From positions 1,686,501 through 1,750,500 of the forward strand of contig NZ_LT607750.1 of assembly GCF_900090235.1 (NCBI RefSeq): a DNA stretch of 64,000 nt, in the 5' to 3' direction. Shown here piece by piece: positions 16,290 to 24,177 of the stretch (within the stretch, counting starts at the first letter, position 1; each line of letters opens with the position of its first letter). A program made the position numbers and the translations under genes. This stretch comes from Micromonospora echinaurantiaca (GTDB lineage Bacteria; Actinomycetota; Actinomycetes; Mycobacteriales; Micromonosporaceae). Under the pieces are notes generated by a model, which was not told the origin of the DNA, made no database searches, and saw nothing but the letters and a program-made list of their open reading frames with translations.

Positions 16290-17579
16290 TCAGGCCGCTC
16301 CGGCGGGCCGGGCGGCGACCCGGCCCACGTGGGTCTCGTACATCCGGACGGCGACGAGCAGACCGGACGCGGCGGTGAGGGCCGCCACCGCCCAGGTGGC
16401 CCCCCGGATGCCGACGAGGTCCGCGAGCAGTCCGGCCGTCAGGGCGCCCACGGCGAATCCGGCGTCCCGCCAGAGCCGGTAGACGCCCACGGCGCGAGCG
16501 CGCCACGCCGGATGGGCGACGTCGCCGATCGCCGCCAGCAGGGTGGGATACACCATCGCGGTGCCGGCGCCGAGCAGCGCCGCACCCGTCCCCCACGCGC
16601 CGAAACTGTCGCCCCCGGCGATCAGCCCGAGCGCACCGGCCTGGATCAGCATCCCGCCGACGATCAGCGGCTTGCGGCCGACCCGGTCGGAGAGCGGACC
16701 GGTGAGGAGTTGGCCGAGTCCCCACACCGCGGGGTACAGGGCGGCCAGCACACCGATCCGGGGCAGGGAGAGGCCCGCGGCGGCGAAGAGCACCGGGAAC
16801 AGTCCCCAGGCGAGGCCGTCGTTGAGGTTGTTCACCAGGCCGGCCTGGCTGGCCGAGCTGAGGGCCGGTTCCCGCCAACTGACCAGCTTCAGGACCTGCC
16901 GGGTGGTGAGGCCGCCGTGGTGGGCCCCGCCCTGGTGGGTGGCCGCCTCGTGGTGGGCGTGGCCCCGCGTCTCCCGGACGAGCAGCACGGACAGGCCCAG
17001 GCCCACCGCGATGTAGGCGGCACCGAGCAGGAAGGGCGCGGGGCGCAGCCCGTACCGCGCGGCGAGGGCTCCGGTGGCCAGCGCCGTCGCGGCCACCGCG
17101 AGATAGCCGGCGGCCTCGTTCAGCCCCATGGCGAGGCCGCGCCGGTGCGGCCCGACCAGGTCGATCTTCATGATCACCGTGGTGGACCAGGCAAGTCCCT
17201 GGTTGACGCCGAGCAGCACGTTGGCCGCGACGACCCAACCCCAGCTGGGCGCCCAGATGAGCAGCAACGGTACGGGGATGGCCACCAGCCAGCCGGCCAG
17301 CAGCACGGGCTTGCGGCCGTACCGGTCGGAGAGGGTGCCGGCGAAGAAGTTGGTGACCGCCTTGGTCGCCCCGAAGGCGAGGATGTAGGTCAGGGCGGCG
17401 GTGTAGGCGGTCAGCTGGAACTCCCGCTCGCCGAGCAGCGGCAGCACGGTGCGCTCGGTGCCGAGCACTCCGCCCACCAGCGCGTTGACCGCGACGAGCA
17501 GGAGGAACTGGGCCGCGTTCGCCCGCAGCCCCAGCCTCGGCCCGACGGGGGTAGCCGGCGTACGCAGGTCGCTGCTCAT
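16290..17579 (-). CDS. MFS transporter with His-rich central loop
   Basis: A 429-residue, 12-segment major facilitator. Motif A copies are GTLSDRYGRKPVLLAGW (near residue 81) and GPLSDRVGRKPLIVGG in the second half. The loop between halves reads GHAHHEAATHQGGAHHGG, with six His at residues 207-221, suggesting metal contact or simply a flexible linker. It lies downstream of the persulfide dioxygenase/rhodanese gene on the same strand, separated by a strong hairpin (17604-17635). Such transporters often accompany sulfur genes in actinobacteria, so transport of a sulfur compound or metal is possible, but the substrate is not readable. Confidence 0.85.
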   Translation of the reverse strand: MSSDLRTPATPVGPRLGLRANAAQFLLLVAVNALVGGVLGTERTVLPLLGEREFQLTAYTAALTYILAFGATKAVTNFFAGTLSDRYGRKPVLLAGWLVAIPVPLLLIWAPSWGWVVAANVLLGVNQGLAWSTTVIMKIDLVGPHRRGLAMGLNEAAGYLAVAATALATGALAARYGLRPAPFLLGAAYIAVGLGLSVLLVRETRGHAHHEAATHQGGAHHGGLTTRQVLKLVSWREPALSSASQAGLVNNLNDGLAWGLFPVLFAAAGLSLPRIGVLAALYPAVWGLGQLLTGPLSDRVGRKPLIVGGMLIQAGALGLIAGGDSFGAWGTGAALLGAGTAMVYPTLLAAIGDVAHPAWRARAVGVYRLWRDAGFAVGALTAGLLADLVGIRGATWAVAALTAASGLLVAVRMYETHVGRVAARPAGAA

Positions 17580-17603
17580 CCGTTCTCCTCAGCCGGTACG
17601 GAC

Positions 17604-17635
17604 GGGTGACCGAGGGCCGGAGCCCTCGGTCACCC
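17604..17635 (-). terminator. Hairpin between the sulfide dioxygenase and MFS genes
   Basis: A perfect 14-base stem, GGGTGACCGAGGGC/GCCCTCGGTCACCC with loop CGGA. It starts 27 bases after the dioxygenase stop and ends 25 bases before the MFS start, so it probably lowers read-through into the MFS gene. Confidence 0.7.
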
Positions 17636-17661
17636 ACATTCCAGGTTGTCCCGCCCGGCGG

Positions 17662-19041
17662 TCAGACGCCGGCGTGCAGCGTCTGCCAGGCGCCGTACCC
17701 GCCGAGCAGGTCGGAGACATCGGTCCGACCCGCGGTGCGGAGCAGGCTGGCCGCGACGGACGAGCGGTACCCGCCGGCGCAGTGCACGACGACCGGGCGG
17801 TCGGTCGGCACCTCGTCGAGGCGCCGGGGCAGCTCCGCGACCGGGATGTGCAGCGAGCCGTCGACGGCGCCTTGCTCCCGCTCACCGGCGGTGCGGACGT
17901 CGAGCACCACCGGCGGCTCGGGGGTGTCGAGGGCCGTGTGCAGGTCGCTGGCGGTGAGCCGGCTGGCGCGCGCCATGTCGGCGACCATCTCCAGGAAGGC
18001 CCCTTCGGGCTCGCGCAGGTAGCCGACGACCTGGTCGAAACCGATCCGGGCGAGGCGTACGACGATCTCCTCCTCGCGGTCCTGCGGAGCGACCACGAGC
18101 ACCCTGCGGTCCGGCGCGACGACGCTGCCCGCGGTCTCGGCGAACCGGCCGTCGGCCGGGACGTTGATCGCCCCACGCACGTGGCCGGCGGCGAACTCCT
18201 GCGGGTCGCGGGCGTCGATCACCACCGCACCCTCGGCCCGGGCCCCGGCGAACTCGGCGGCGCTGAGCGGCCGGGGGGCCTTGCTGTGGTCGAACAGTTC
18301 GCGAGCCTTGCGGTTGAGTACCGCGTCGAACGCGAAGTAGCCGGGCGCGGCCGGCTGCCCGCCGGTGACCAGCGCGAGGAACTGCTCCTCGCCCATCGGG
18401 GCGCAGGCGTAGTTGGTGCGGCGCTGCTCGCCGATGGTGGACTGCCGCTCGGTGGAGAGGTTCTTGCCGCAGGCGGATCCCGCGCCGTGTGCGGGGAAGA
18501 CCCGTACCTCGTCGGGCAGGCCCATGAGCTTGCGCTGGACGCTGTCGTAGAGCATGCGGCCCAGCTCGTCGGCGGTGACGCCGAGCGAGGCGAGCAGGTC
18601 CGGCCGGCCGACGTCGCCGATGAACAGGGCGTCGCCGGTCAGCACGCCGTACGGCACGGCGTCGTCGGCCCGCTCGTAGACCAGGATGCTGATGGATTCC
18701 GGCGTGTGGCCCGGGGTCTCCATGATCTCCAGGGTCACGTCACCGAGGCTGATCCGGTCGCCGTCGTGCAGCTTGCGGCTCGGGTACTCGGTCTCGGCCC
18801 GGTGTCCGTAGCCGATCCAGGCTCCGGTGGCCGCGGCGACCTCGAGGTGGCCGGCGAGGAAGTCGGCGTGGAAGTGGGTGTTGACGACCCCTTCGATGGT
18901 CAGGCCGTGCGCCCGCGCGTCGGTCAGGTATTCGTCGATGTCCCGACGCGGGTCGACGAGCACCGCGCGTCCGGTGGTGTCGTCGGCGACGAGGTACGAC
19001 GCCTGGGACAGGCAGTCCAGGTAGTACTGGGTGAACAACAT
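17662..19041 (-). CDS. Persulfide dioxygenase (MBL fold) fused to two rhodanese domains
   Basis: A 459-residue CstB-like fusion. The metallo-beta-lactamase part (residues 1-250) has THFHAD at 55-60, ETPGHTPESIS, TGDALFIGDVGRPDL and PAHGAGSACGKNLS, all typical of ETHE1-type iron persulfide dioxygenases. The first rhodanese domain (about 265-355) lacks an active Cys. The second has HCAGGYRSS with Cys421. Known members oxidise glutathione, bacillithiol or mycothiol persulfides to sulfite and pass sulfur through the rhodanese part. AAGGAG precedes the ATG at 19041. A CstR-type palindrome lies 52 bases upstream, over its promoter. Confidence 0.9.
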   Translation of the reverse strand: MLFTQYYLDCLSQASYLVADDTTGRAVLVDPRRDIDEYLTDARAHGLTIEGVVNTHFHADFLAGHLEVAAATGAWIGYGHRAETEYPSRKLHDGDRISLGDVTLEIMETPGHTPESISILVYERADDAVPYGVLTGDALFIGDVGRPDLLASLGVTADELGRMLYDSVQRKLMGLPDEVRVFPAHGAGSACGKNLSTERQSTIGEQRRTNYACAPMGEEQFLALVTGGQPAAPGYFAFDAVLNRKARELFDHSKAPRPLSAAEFAGARAEGAVVIDARDPQEFAAGHVRGAINVPADGRFAETAGSVVAPDRRVLVVAPQDREEEIVVRLARIGFDQVVGYLREPEGAFLEMVADMARASRLTASDLHTALDTPEPPVVLDVRTAGEREQGAVDGSLHIPVAELPRRLDEVPTDRPVVVHCAGGYRSSVAASLLRTAGRTDVSDLLGGYGAWQTLHAGV

Positions 19042-19092
19042 GGTGCTGAACTCCTTCGCAGTGATGACCGGCGATGCGCCCAACGATAGCGC

Positions 19093-19108
19093 ATACCCCC
19101 CGGGGTAT
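19093..19108. promoter_or_regulatory. CstR/CsoR-type operator 1
   Basis: ATACCCCCCGGGGTAT, upstream of the minus-strand dioxygenase gene. A TATCGT -10 hexamer on the minus strand follows directly at 19083-19088, so binding would block the promoter. Confidence 0.8.
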
Positions 19109-19191
19109 CTCTCGGGTCGAAGGTCCCGCCCTTCCGGGGCTTCGCGCCCAGGGTCTGTCAGATCAAGCGGCCCGGCTGGCGGCTCTTCGCC

Positions 19192-19506
19192 TCACGCGTC
19201 CGCCCCGGTCGCCACCGGACGGCCGCTGCGGATCCACCCGCCGGTGCCACCGCCGACGGAACGGGCGTCGATGCCGGCACGGGCCAGGAACTGCGCGGCG
19301 GTCAGGCTGCGGTTGCCGCTGGCGCAGATGACATACACCGGGCGGCTGCGGGGAAGGTCCCCGACCGCCGCGGGCAGCTGGGCCAGCGGCACCGACCGGG
19401 CGCCCGGCACGTGACCCTCGACGTACTCGAACGGCTCTCGGACATCCACCACGACGGCGCCCGCGGCGTGCGCGGCGGCGAAGTCCGCCAGGTTCACCTC
19501 TCGCAT
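19192..19506 (-). CDS. Single-domain rhodanese
   Basis: A 104-residue sulfurtransferase consisting of one rhodanese domain. The active loop is CASGNRS with Cys61, following VVDVREPFEYVEGHVPGA. It moves sulfane sulfur between small thiols or proteins in the cytoplasm. GGAGAAGGAGG-type purine-rich sequence precedes the ATG, and a perfect ATACCCCCGGGGGTAT palindrome lies 17 bases upstream. It shares a divergent promoter region with the thioredoxin gene and precedes the dioxygenase gene on the same strand. Confidence 0.9.
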   Translation of the reverse strand: MREVNLADFAAAHAAGAVVVDVREPFEYVEGHVPGARSVPLAQLPAAVGDLPRSRPVYVICASGNRSLTAAQFLARAGIDARSVGGGTGGWIRSGRPVATGADA

Positions 19507-19523
19507 CGTGCCTCCTTCTCCGA

Positions 19524-19539
19524 ATACCCCCGGGGGTAT
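19524..19539. promoter_or_regulatory. CstR/CsoR-type operator 2 (perfect palindrome)
   Basis: ATACCCCCGGGGGTAT, a perfect 16-base palindrome directly upstream of the single-domain rhodanese gene. Confidence 0.8.
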
Positions 19540-19609
19540 GACATCGACCGTAACTCAGGTCGCCTGCCCGCGCATTCCTTCCTGCTGCACGGGTGGTCAA
19601 CGGGAATAT

Positions 19610-19625
19610 ATACCCCCTGGGGTAT
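19610..19625. promoter_or_regulatory. CstR/CsoR-type operator 3
   Basis: ATACCCCCTGGGGTAT, upstream of the plus-strand thioredoxin gene. Its right arm merges into TATGTT (19623-19628), a plausible -10 hexamer. Confidence 0.8.
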
Positions 19626-19668
19626 GTTGCCGGGGCTGGAGAACGCCGTCGAGGCACGGAGGTGGGAC

Positions 19669-20037
19669 ATGGCGAGCGTGGCGTTGACCGCGGCCGACTT
19701 CGAGGAGACCGTGAGCCGGGACGGGATCGTCCTGATCGACTTCTGGGCGAACTGGTGCGGCCCCTGCCGCAGCTTCGCGCCGGTCTTCGAGAAGGCCAGC
19801 GAGAAGCACCCGGACATCGTGTTCGGCAAGGTCGACACCGAGGCGGAGCAGGGCCTCGCCGCGGCGGCCCAGATCCGGTCGATCCCGACACTGATGGCGT
19901 TCCGGGACGGCGTCCTGGTCTTCGCCCAGCCCGGCGCCCTGCCGGCGGCCGCGCTGGAGCAGGTGATCCAGGCCGTCCGCGACCTCGACATGGACGAGGT
20001 GCGGGCGAAGCTGGCCGCGAGCGCCGCCGGCCGCTGA
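19669..20037 (+). CDS. Thioredoxin
   Basis: A 122-residue cytoplasmic thioredoxin with the WCGPC active site at residues 29-33 and the cis-Pro segment IRSIPTLMAFRDG. GGAGGTG precedes the ATG at 19669; longer upstream starts would run through the operator. Placement under a CstR-type operator suggests that it reduces protein or low-molecular-weight persulfides released by the rhodaneses, rather than being the housekeeping thioredoxin. Confidence 0.92.
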   Translation: MASVALTAADFEETVSRDGIVLIDFWANWCGPCRSFAPVFEKASEKHPDIVFGKVDTEAEQGLAAAAQIRSIPTLMAFRDGVLVFAQPGALPAAALEQVIQAVRDLDMDEVRAKLAASAAGR

Positions 20038-20083
20038 CCCGGCGAATGCGGGGTGCGGGCCGAGGCCCGCACCCCGCCGGGCG

Positions 20084-20476
20084 TCAGTGCGACACGGCGT
20101 CCAGCGCCGCCCGCAGCCGCGCGGCGGCCTCATCCGCCACCGCCGGCAACTCGGGCGCGTCGCTGAGCCGCACCATCACCTGCGGGTCCATGGCCTGCAC
20201 CAGGGTGCTGTCCGGTCCGTCGGCACGGACGACGACGTTGCACGGCAGGAGCAACCCGATGCCCGGATCCGCCTGCACCGCGCGGTGCGCCAGGGGGGGG
20301 TTGCAGGCGCCCAGGATGACGTACTCCGCCAGCTCCACCCCGAGCTTCTCGCGCAGCGTCGACCGCAGGTCGATCTCGGTCAGCACCCCGAAACCCTGGT
20401 CCTTCAGCGCCGCCCGGACGCGCTCCAGGGTCGGGGCGAAGTCGGCGGACACTCGGATCGTCATCGCATAGCTCAT
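20084..20476 (-). CDS. DUF302 family protein
   Basis: A 130-residue single-domain DUF302 protein. It shows the family segments FAPTLERVRAALKDQGFGVLTEIDL and YVILGACNPPLAHRAV, then LLLPCNVVVR with two Cys at positions conserved in many members. The biochemical role is unknown. GAGGAGAG lies upstream of the ATG at 20476. It is divergent from the cstR-like gene, with two operators between them, so it belongs to the persulfide-responsive group. It may bind a thiol or metal; that is inference. Confidence 0.85.
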   Translation of the reverse strand: MSYAMTIRVSADFAPTLERVRAALKDQGFGVLTEIDLRSTLREKLGVELAEYVILGACNPPLAHRAVQADPGIGLLLPCNVVVRADGPDSTLVQAMDPQVMVRLSDAPELPAVADEAAARLRAALDAVSH

Positions 20477-20654
20477 GGTTCTCTCCTCGCTTGACATCAT
20501 GCCGGCCGGAGGGGCCGGCCGGCGGCGATGCGCCGATGCCGGGCCGCTCAGGCCAGGCCGCGGAGCATCCCGTGCCGCTCCTGGATTGACGGGTCGGCCG
20601 CCGGCAGCGCCTTCGTCGACGGCGGGAATCCACCGGCGGCCCTCGGGGTTGGGC

Positions 20655-20670
20655 ATACGGTGGGGGGTAT
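20655..20670. promoter_or_regulatory. CstR/CsoR-type operator 4 (degenerate)
   Basis: ATACGGTGGGGGGTAT keeps the outer ATAC and GGGGTAT parts but not a full palindrome. It is 39 bases from operator 5 and may serve the minus-strand DUF302 gene. Confidence 0.5.
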
Positions 20671-20693
20671 ATCCGAGCCGGCTGGCGGGGTGG

Positions 20694-20709
20694 GTACCCC
20701 CTGGGGTAT
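20694..20709. promoter_or_regulatory. CstR/CsoR-type operator 5
   Basis: GTACCCCCTGGGGTAT lies 24 bases before the cstR-like start. As at the thioredoxin gene, the right arm runs into TATGTT, a candidate -10. Confidence 0.75.
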
Positions 20710-20732
20710 GTTGGAGTGCAGGAGGTAGTGCG

Positions 20733-21002
20733 GTGAAGCTTCGACCTGAAATGACCAGCGAGGCCCTGACCCGGCTCAAGCGGGCGCGCGGCCAGCTCAA
20801 CGCGGTCATCGAGATGATGGAGAGCGGTCAGGACTGCCGTGAGGCACTGACCCAGCTCGCTGCGGTGTCGAAGGCGATCGACCGCGCGGGCTACAAGATC
20901 ATCGCTTCGGGCATGCGGCACTGCAACGCCGCGCGCGACCGTGGTGAGACGCCGGAGATGACCGAGGAGGAGCTGGAGAAGCTCTTCCTGGCTCTGGCCT
21001 GA
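20733..21002 (+). CDS. cstR: CsoR/RcnR-family repressor, CstR-like persulfide sensor
   Basis: An 89-residue all-helical DUF156 repressor, starting at a GTG with GGAGG seven bases upstream. Two Cys are present: Cys35 (SGQDCREAL) and Cys64 (GMRHCNAA). In copper-sensing CsoR the residue four before the second Cys is the ligand His; here it is Gly60. Two Cys without that His is the CstR pattern, in which persulfides cross-link the Cys pair and release DNA. The gene lies in the middle of the sulfide genes, and palindromes of the expected type precede it and its neighbours, so it is very probably the local regulator. Confidence 0.9.
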   Translation: MKLRPEMTSEALTRLKRARGQLNAVIEMMESGQDCREALTQLAAVSKAIDRAGYKIIASGMRHCNAARDRGETPEMTEEELEKLFLALA

Positions 21003-21093
21003 ACGGAAGATGACCTGACCCACGCCGCGTAGGCGCGGCGTGGGGGGGGTAGGCGTCTGCCGGATCGAGTTGGCGCAGAACTCTGTTTCCTGC

Positions 21094-21109
21094 ATACCCC
21101 CCCGGGTAT
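21094..21109. promoter_or_regulatory. CstR/CsoR-type operator 6
   Basis: ATACCCCCCCGGGTAT lies 25 bases before the second dioxygenase/rhodanese gene; TATCTA (21107-21112) at its right arm can serve as -10. Confidence 0.75.
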
Positions 21110-21134
21110 CTAGGGATTGGGAAGGAGAACGGCA

Positions 21135-22535
21135 ATGGCAGTAGAGGTGTCCGTCATCGCGACGTCCTCGCTCGGCGACCGCAGCTACCTGGCCTCGGAC
21201 GGGCAGGTCGGCATCGTGGTCGACCCGCAGCGCGACATCGACCGGGTCCTGTACCTCGCCGGCGCGAAGGGGGTGCGGATCACCCACGTGGTGGAGACGC
21301 ACATCCACAACGACTACGTCTCCGGCGGACTGGAACTGGCCCGGGTGACCGGCGCCCACTACCTGGTTGCCGCGGCCGACGAGGTCGGCTTCGATCGTCG
21401 TCCGGTTTCCGACGGCGACGTGGTGCCCGTCTCGGACGGCCTGCGCCTGCGCGTGGTCGCCACCCCGGGCCACACCTTCCACCACCTGTCGTACGTCCTC
21501 GACGAGGCCGTCGACGGTGACTGGCGCCCGGCGGGCGTCTTCACCGGCGGGTCGCTGCTGTTCGGCACGACCGGGCGCACCGACCTGCTCGGCAAGCAGC
21601 ACGCCCACGAGTTGGCCCACCACCAGCACGCCTCGGCGCAGCGGCTGGCCGACCTGCTGCCCGACGGGGCGCAGGTGTGGCCGACGCACGGCTTCGGCAG
21701 CTTCTGCTCGGCGAGTCAGGCCGACGCCCCCGAATCGACGATCGGTCGGGAGAAGCAGGCCAACCCGGTGCTGCGCCTCGCCGCCGACGAGTTCGTCACC
21801 GAGACGCTCGCCGGACTCGACGCCTACCCGGCGTACTACGCCCACATGGGCGTGGCGAACTTCGCCGGCCCGGCCCCGGTGGACCTCACCCCGGTGACCC
21901 GGGCCGACGCCGCCGCGCTGCGCGAGCGGATCGCCGCCGGCCAGTGGGTCGTGGACCTGCGGCACCGCAAGGCGTACGCGGCGTCGCACCTGGCCGGCAC
22001 GGTCAGCCTCGGGCTCGACGGTCCGATGTCCACCTGGCTCGGCTGGCTGATCGACTGGGGAGTGCCGATCACCCTGCTCGCCGAGACGCCGGAGCAGGTC
22101 GCGGACGCCCAGCGCGAGCTGGTCCGGATCGGCATCGACCGGCCGGCCGCCCAGGCCACCGGCGAGGCCGAGCGGTGGGCCGCCGAGCCCGGGCAGCTTC
22201 GCGAGCTGCGGATGGCCGACTTCCCGGCACTGGCCGCCGCCCACGCGGGGGACCTCCCGGCCGGTTTGCCGGCCCCGGACGTGGTCCTCGACGTGCGGAT
22301 GGCCAACGAGTGGCGCGCGGGGCACATCGAGGGCGCGGTACACATTCCGCTGCCCGACCTGCCCAAGCGGCTCGCCGACGTGCCCGCCGGCGCCGTGTGG
22401 GTGCACTGCGGCTCCGGCTACCGGGCCACCGCGGCGGCGTCGCTGCTGGCCAACGCCGGCCGCGAGGTCGTCGTCATCGACGACAAGTTCGACCGGGCCG
22501 AGGCGGCCGGCGTCGCCATGGCCGACAACGCCTGA
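21135..22535 (+). CDS. Second persulfide dioxygenase/rhodanese fusion
   Basis: A 466-residue protein built like the one at 17662 but of a different subgroup. THIHND lies at residues 55-60, then VATPGHTFHHLSY, VFTGGSLLFGTTGRTDLL and WPTHGFGSFCSAS. A degenerate rhodanese domain follows (about 265-345, no Cys), then an active one with HCGSGYRAT and Cys425. GAAGGAGAAC precedes the ATG. It heads a plus-strand operon with the membrane rhodanese and TauE/SafE permease. Having two such enzymes in one locus suggests different persulfide substrates or expression ranges. Confidence 0.9.
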   Translation: MAVEVSVIATSSLGDRSYLASDGQVGIVVDPQRDIDRVLYLAGAKGVRITHVVETHIHNDYVSGGLELARVTGAHYLVAAADEVGFDRRPVSDGDVVPVSDGLRLRVVATPGHTFHHLSYVLDEAVDGDWRPAGVFTGGSLLFGTTGRTDLLGKQHAHELAHHQHASAQRLADLLPDGAQVWPTHGFGSFCSASQADAPESTIGREKQANPVLRLAADEFVTETLAGLDAYPAYYAHMGVANFAGPAPVDLTPVTRADAAALRERIAAGQWVVDLRHRKAYAASHLAGTVSLGLDGPMSTWLGWLIDWGVPITLLAETPEQVADAQRELVRIGIDRPAAQATGEAERWAAEPGQLRELRMADFPALAAAHAGDLPAGLPAPDVVLDVRMANEWRAGHIEGAVHIPLPDLPKRLADVPAGAVWVHCGSGYRATAAASLLANAGREVVVIDDKFDRAEAAGVAMADNA

Positions 22536-22622
22536 CCCGTACCCGAGCCCGGCCGGCGTCACCGCGCGCCGGCCGGCACACCCCTGCCGTCACATCCGTC
22601 GCTTCTTCCTGAATGAGGAGTC

Positions 22623-23222
22623 ATGAGCACTTCCGAGACCACCAGCCCCGCCACCCTCGACGCCACCAGCCTGCGCGAACTGATCGCCGCCGGGCGGCCG
22701 CCGCGGCTGCTCGACGTCCGCACCCCGGCGGAGTTCGAGACCTCCCACATCCCCGGCGCCTACAACGTTCCGCTGGACCTGCTGAAGGAACACCGCGAGG
22801 AACTGCGCAACCACCTCGACGAGGACGTCGTCCTGATCTGCCGCTCCGGTGCCCGGGCCACCCAGGCCGAGCAGGCGCTCGCCGGGGTCGGCCTGCCGAA
22901 CCTCAAGGTCCTCAACGGCGGCATGCTGGCCTGGCAGGCGGCGAACGCCCCGATCAAGCAGGGCAAGCAGCGCTGGGACCTGGAGCGTCAGGTTCGCCTC
23001 GTCGCCGGCTCGATCGTGCTGGCCAGCGTCCTGGGCTCCATCTTCGTGCCCGGCCTGAAGTGGGTCGCCGGGTTCATCGGCGCCGGCCTCACCTTCGCCG
23101 CCGTCACCAACACCTGCGCCATGGGCATGCTGCTCGGCAAGCTGCCGTACAACCGGGGCGCCAGCTGCGACCTGGACACCATCGTCGGCCAACTGCGGGA
23201 CGGCACCGGGGAGCGCGCATGA
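22623..23222 (+). CDS. Rhodanese with C-terminal DUF2892 membrane hairpin
   Basis: A 199-residue protein. The rhodanese domain (about residues 13-112) has the active loop CRSGARAT with Cys73. The C-terminal part (about 118-165) is two hydrophobic segments matching DUF2892, so the catalytic domain is anchored at the inner face of the membrane. A further Cys-containing tail (TNTCAMGMLL, GASCDLD) follows. GAGGAG lies just before the ATG. It overlaps the TauE/SafE gene by four bases, suggesting delivery of sulfur to or from that permease. Confidence 0.9.
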   Translation: MSTSETTSPATLDATSLRELIAAGRPPRLLDVRTPAEFETSHIPGAYNVPLDLLKEHREELRNHLDEDVVLICRSGARATQAEQALAGVGLPNLKVLNGGMLAWQAANAPIKQGKQRWDLERQVRLVAGSIVLASVLGSIFVPGLKWVAGFIGAGLTFAAVTNTCAMGMLLGKLPYNRGASCDLDTIVGQLRDGTGERA

Positions 23223-24118
23223 GCGCAACCCTGCTGCTGACCGTCGCGCTGGCCGTCGTCATCGGCATCAGCCTCGGCCTGCTCGGCGGCGGCGGCTCCA
23301 TCCTCGCCGTACCACTGCTGGTCTACGTCGCCGACCTGCCGGCCAAGGAGGCCATCGCCACCTCGCTGCTCGTCGTCGGCGCCACCAGCGCCGTGGGAAT
23401 GCTGCCGCACGCCCGGGCCGGCCGGGTCCGGTGGCGCACCGGCCTGATCTTCGGCCTCGCCGGCATGACCGGCGCCTACGCCGGCGGCCGGCTCGCCGAG
23501 TTCGTCCCGGCCGGCATCCTGCTCACCGGGTTCGCGATCATGATGCTGGCCACGGCGGTCGCGATGATCCGCGGCCGGCGCTCCGCCGAGGGCAAGCCCG
23601 CGCCGCACGAGCTGCCGGTCCTGCGGGTGATCCTCGACGGTGTGGTGGTCGGTCTGGTCACCGGCCTGGTCGGTGCGGGCGGCGGATTCCTGGTGGTGCC
23701 CGCCCTGGCGCTGCTCGGCGGCCTGCCGATGCCGGTGGCCGTCGGTACCTCGCTGGTGGTCATCGCGATGAAGTCGTTCGCCGGCCTCGCCGGCTACCTC
23801 TCCAGCGTGAGTATCAACTGGGGACTGGCCGCCGCCGTCACCCTCGCCGCCATCCTCGGCAGCTTCGCCGGCGCCCGGCTCGCCGGGAAGATCCCCGCGG
23901 ATGTCCTGCGCAAGGCGTTCGGCTGGTTCGTCGTGGTGATGGGCGTCTTCGTCCTCGCCCAGCAACTGCCCGGCGACCTGCGGAGCAACCCGCTGCTCTG
24001 GGCCGGCGTCGGCGTTGCCGCCGCCATCGCCGTGGCGCTCGCCCTGGGCGGCAGGCGCAGGTCGGGACCGCGAGAGCCCATCGCATCGGTGCCGGCGGGA
24101 TCCTCGTCCCGCCGCTGA
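23219..24118 (+). CDS. TauE/SafE family permease, probable sulfite exporter
   Basis: A 299-residue TSUP-family membrane protein with about eight segments. The family repeats are visible: GLLGGGGSILAVPLLVYV near residues 20-37 and GLVGAGGGFLVVPALALLGG in the second half. Members export sulfite, taurine-derived or other organosulfur anions. Persulfide dioxygenases make sulfite, so export of sulfite is the natural job here. It overlaps the membrane rhodanese gene (ATGA) and is followed by a strong terminator. Confidence 0.9.
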   Translation: MSATLLLTVALAVVIGISLGLLGGGGSILAVPLLVYVADLPAKEAIATSLLVVGATSAVGMLPHARAGRVRWRTGLIFGLAGMTGAYAGGRLAEFVPAGILLTGFAIMMLATAVAMIRGRRSAEGKPAPHELPVLRVILDGVVVGLVTGLVGAGGGFLVVPALALLGGLPMPVAVGTSLVVIAMKSFAGLAGYLSSVSINWGLAAAVTLAAILGSFAGARLAGKIPADVLRKAFGWFVVVMGVFVLAQQLPGDLRSNPLLWAGVGVAAAIAVALALGGRRRSGPREPIASVPAGSSSRR

Positions 24119-24128
24119 TTCCCCGGTC

Positions 24129-24167
24129 ACGAGGGACGTCCGACAGCTCCGGACGTCCCTCGTTTTT
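24129..24167 (+). terminator. Intrinsic terminator of the sulfide operon
   Basis: A perfect 14-base stem ACGAGGGACGTCCG/CGGACGTCCCTCGT with loop ACAGCTC, running into a TTTTT tract. It begins ten bases after the permease stop. It is the best-formed rho-independent terminator in the window. Confidence 0.9.
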
Positions 24168-24177
24168 ACTAATTCCT

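Noticed and set aside
20733..21002. Copper-responsive CsoR
   Set aside because: The His ligand position is Gly and no copper ATPase or chaperone gene is nearby; the neighbours are sulfur genes.
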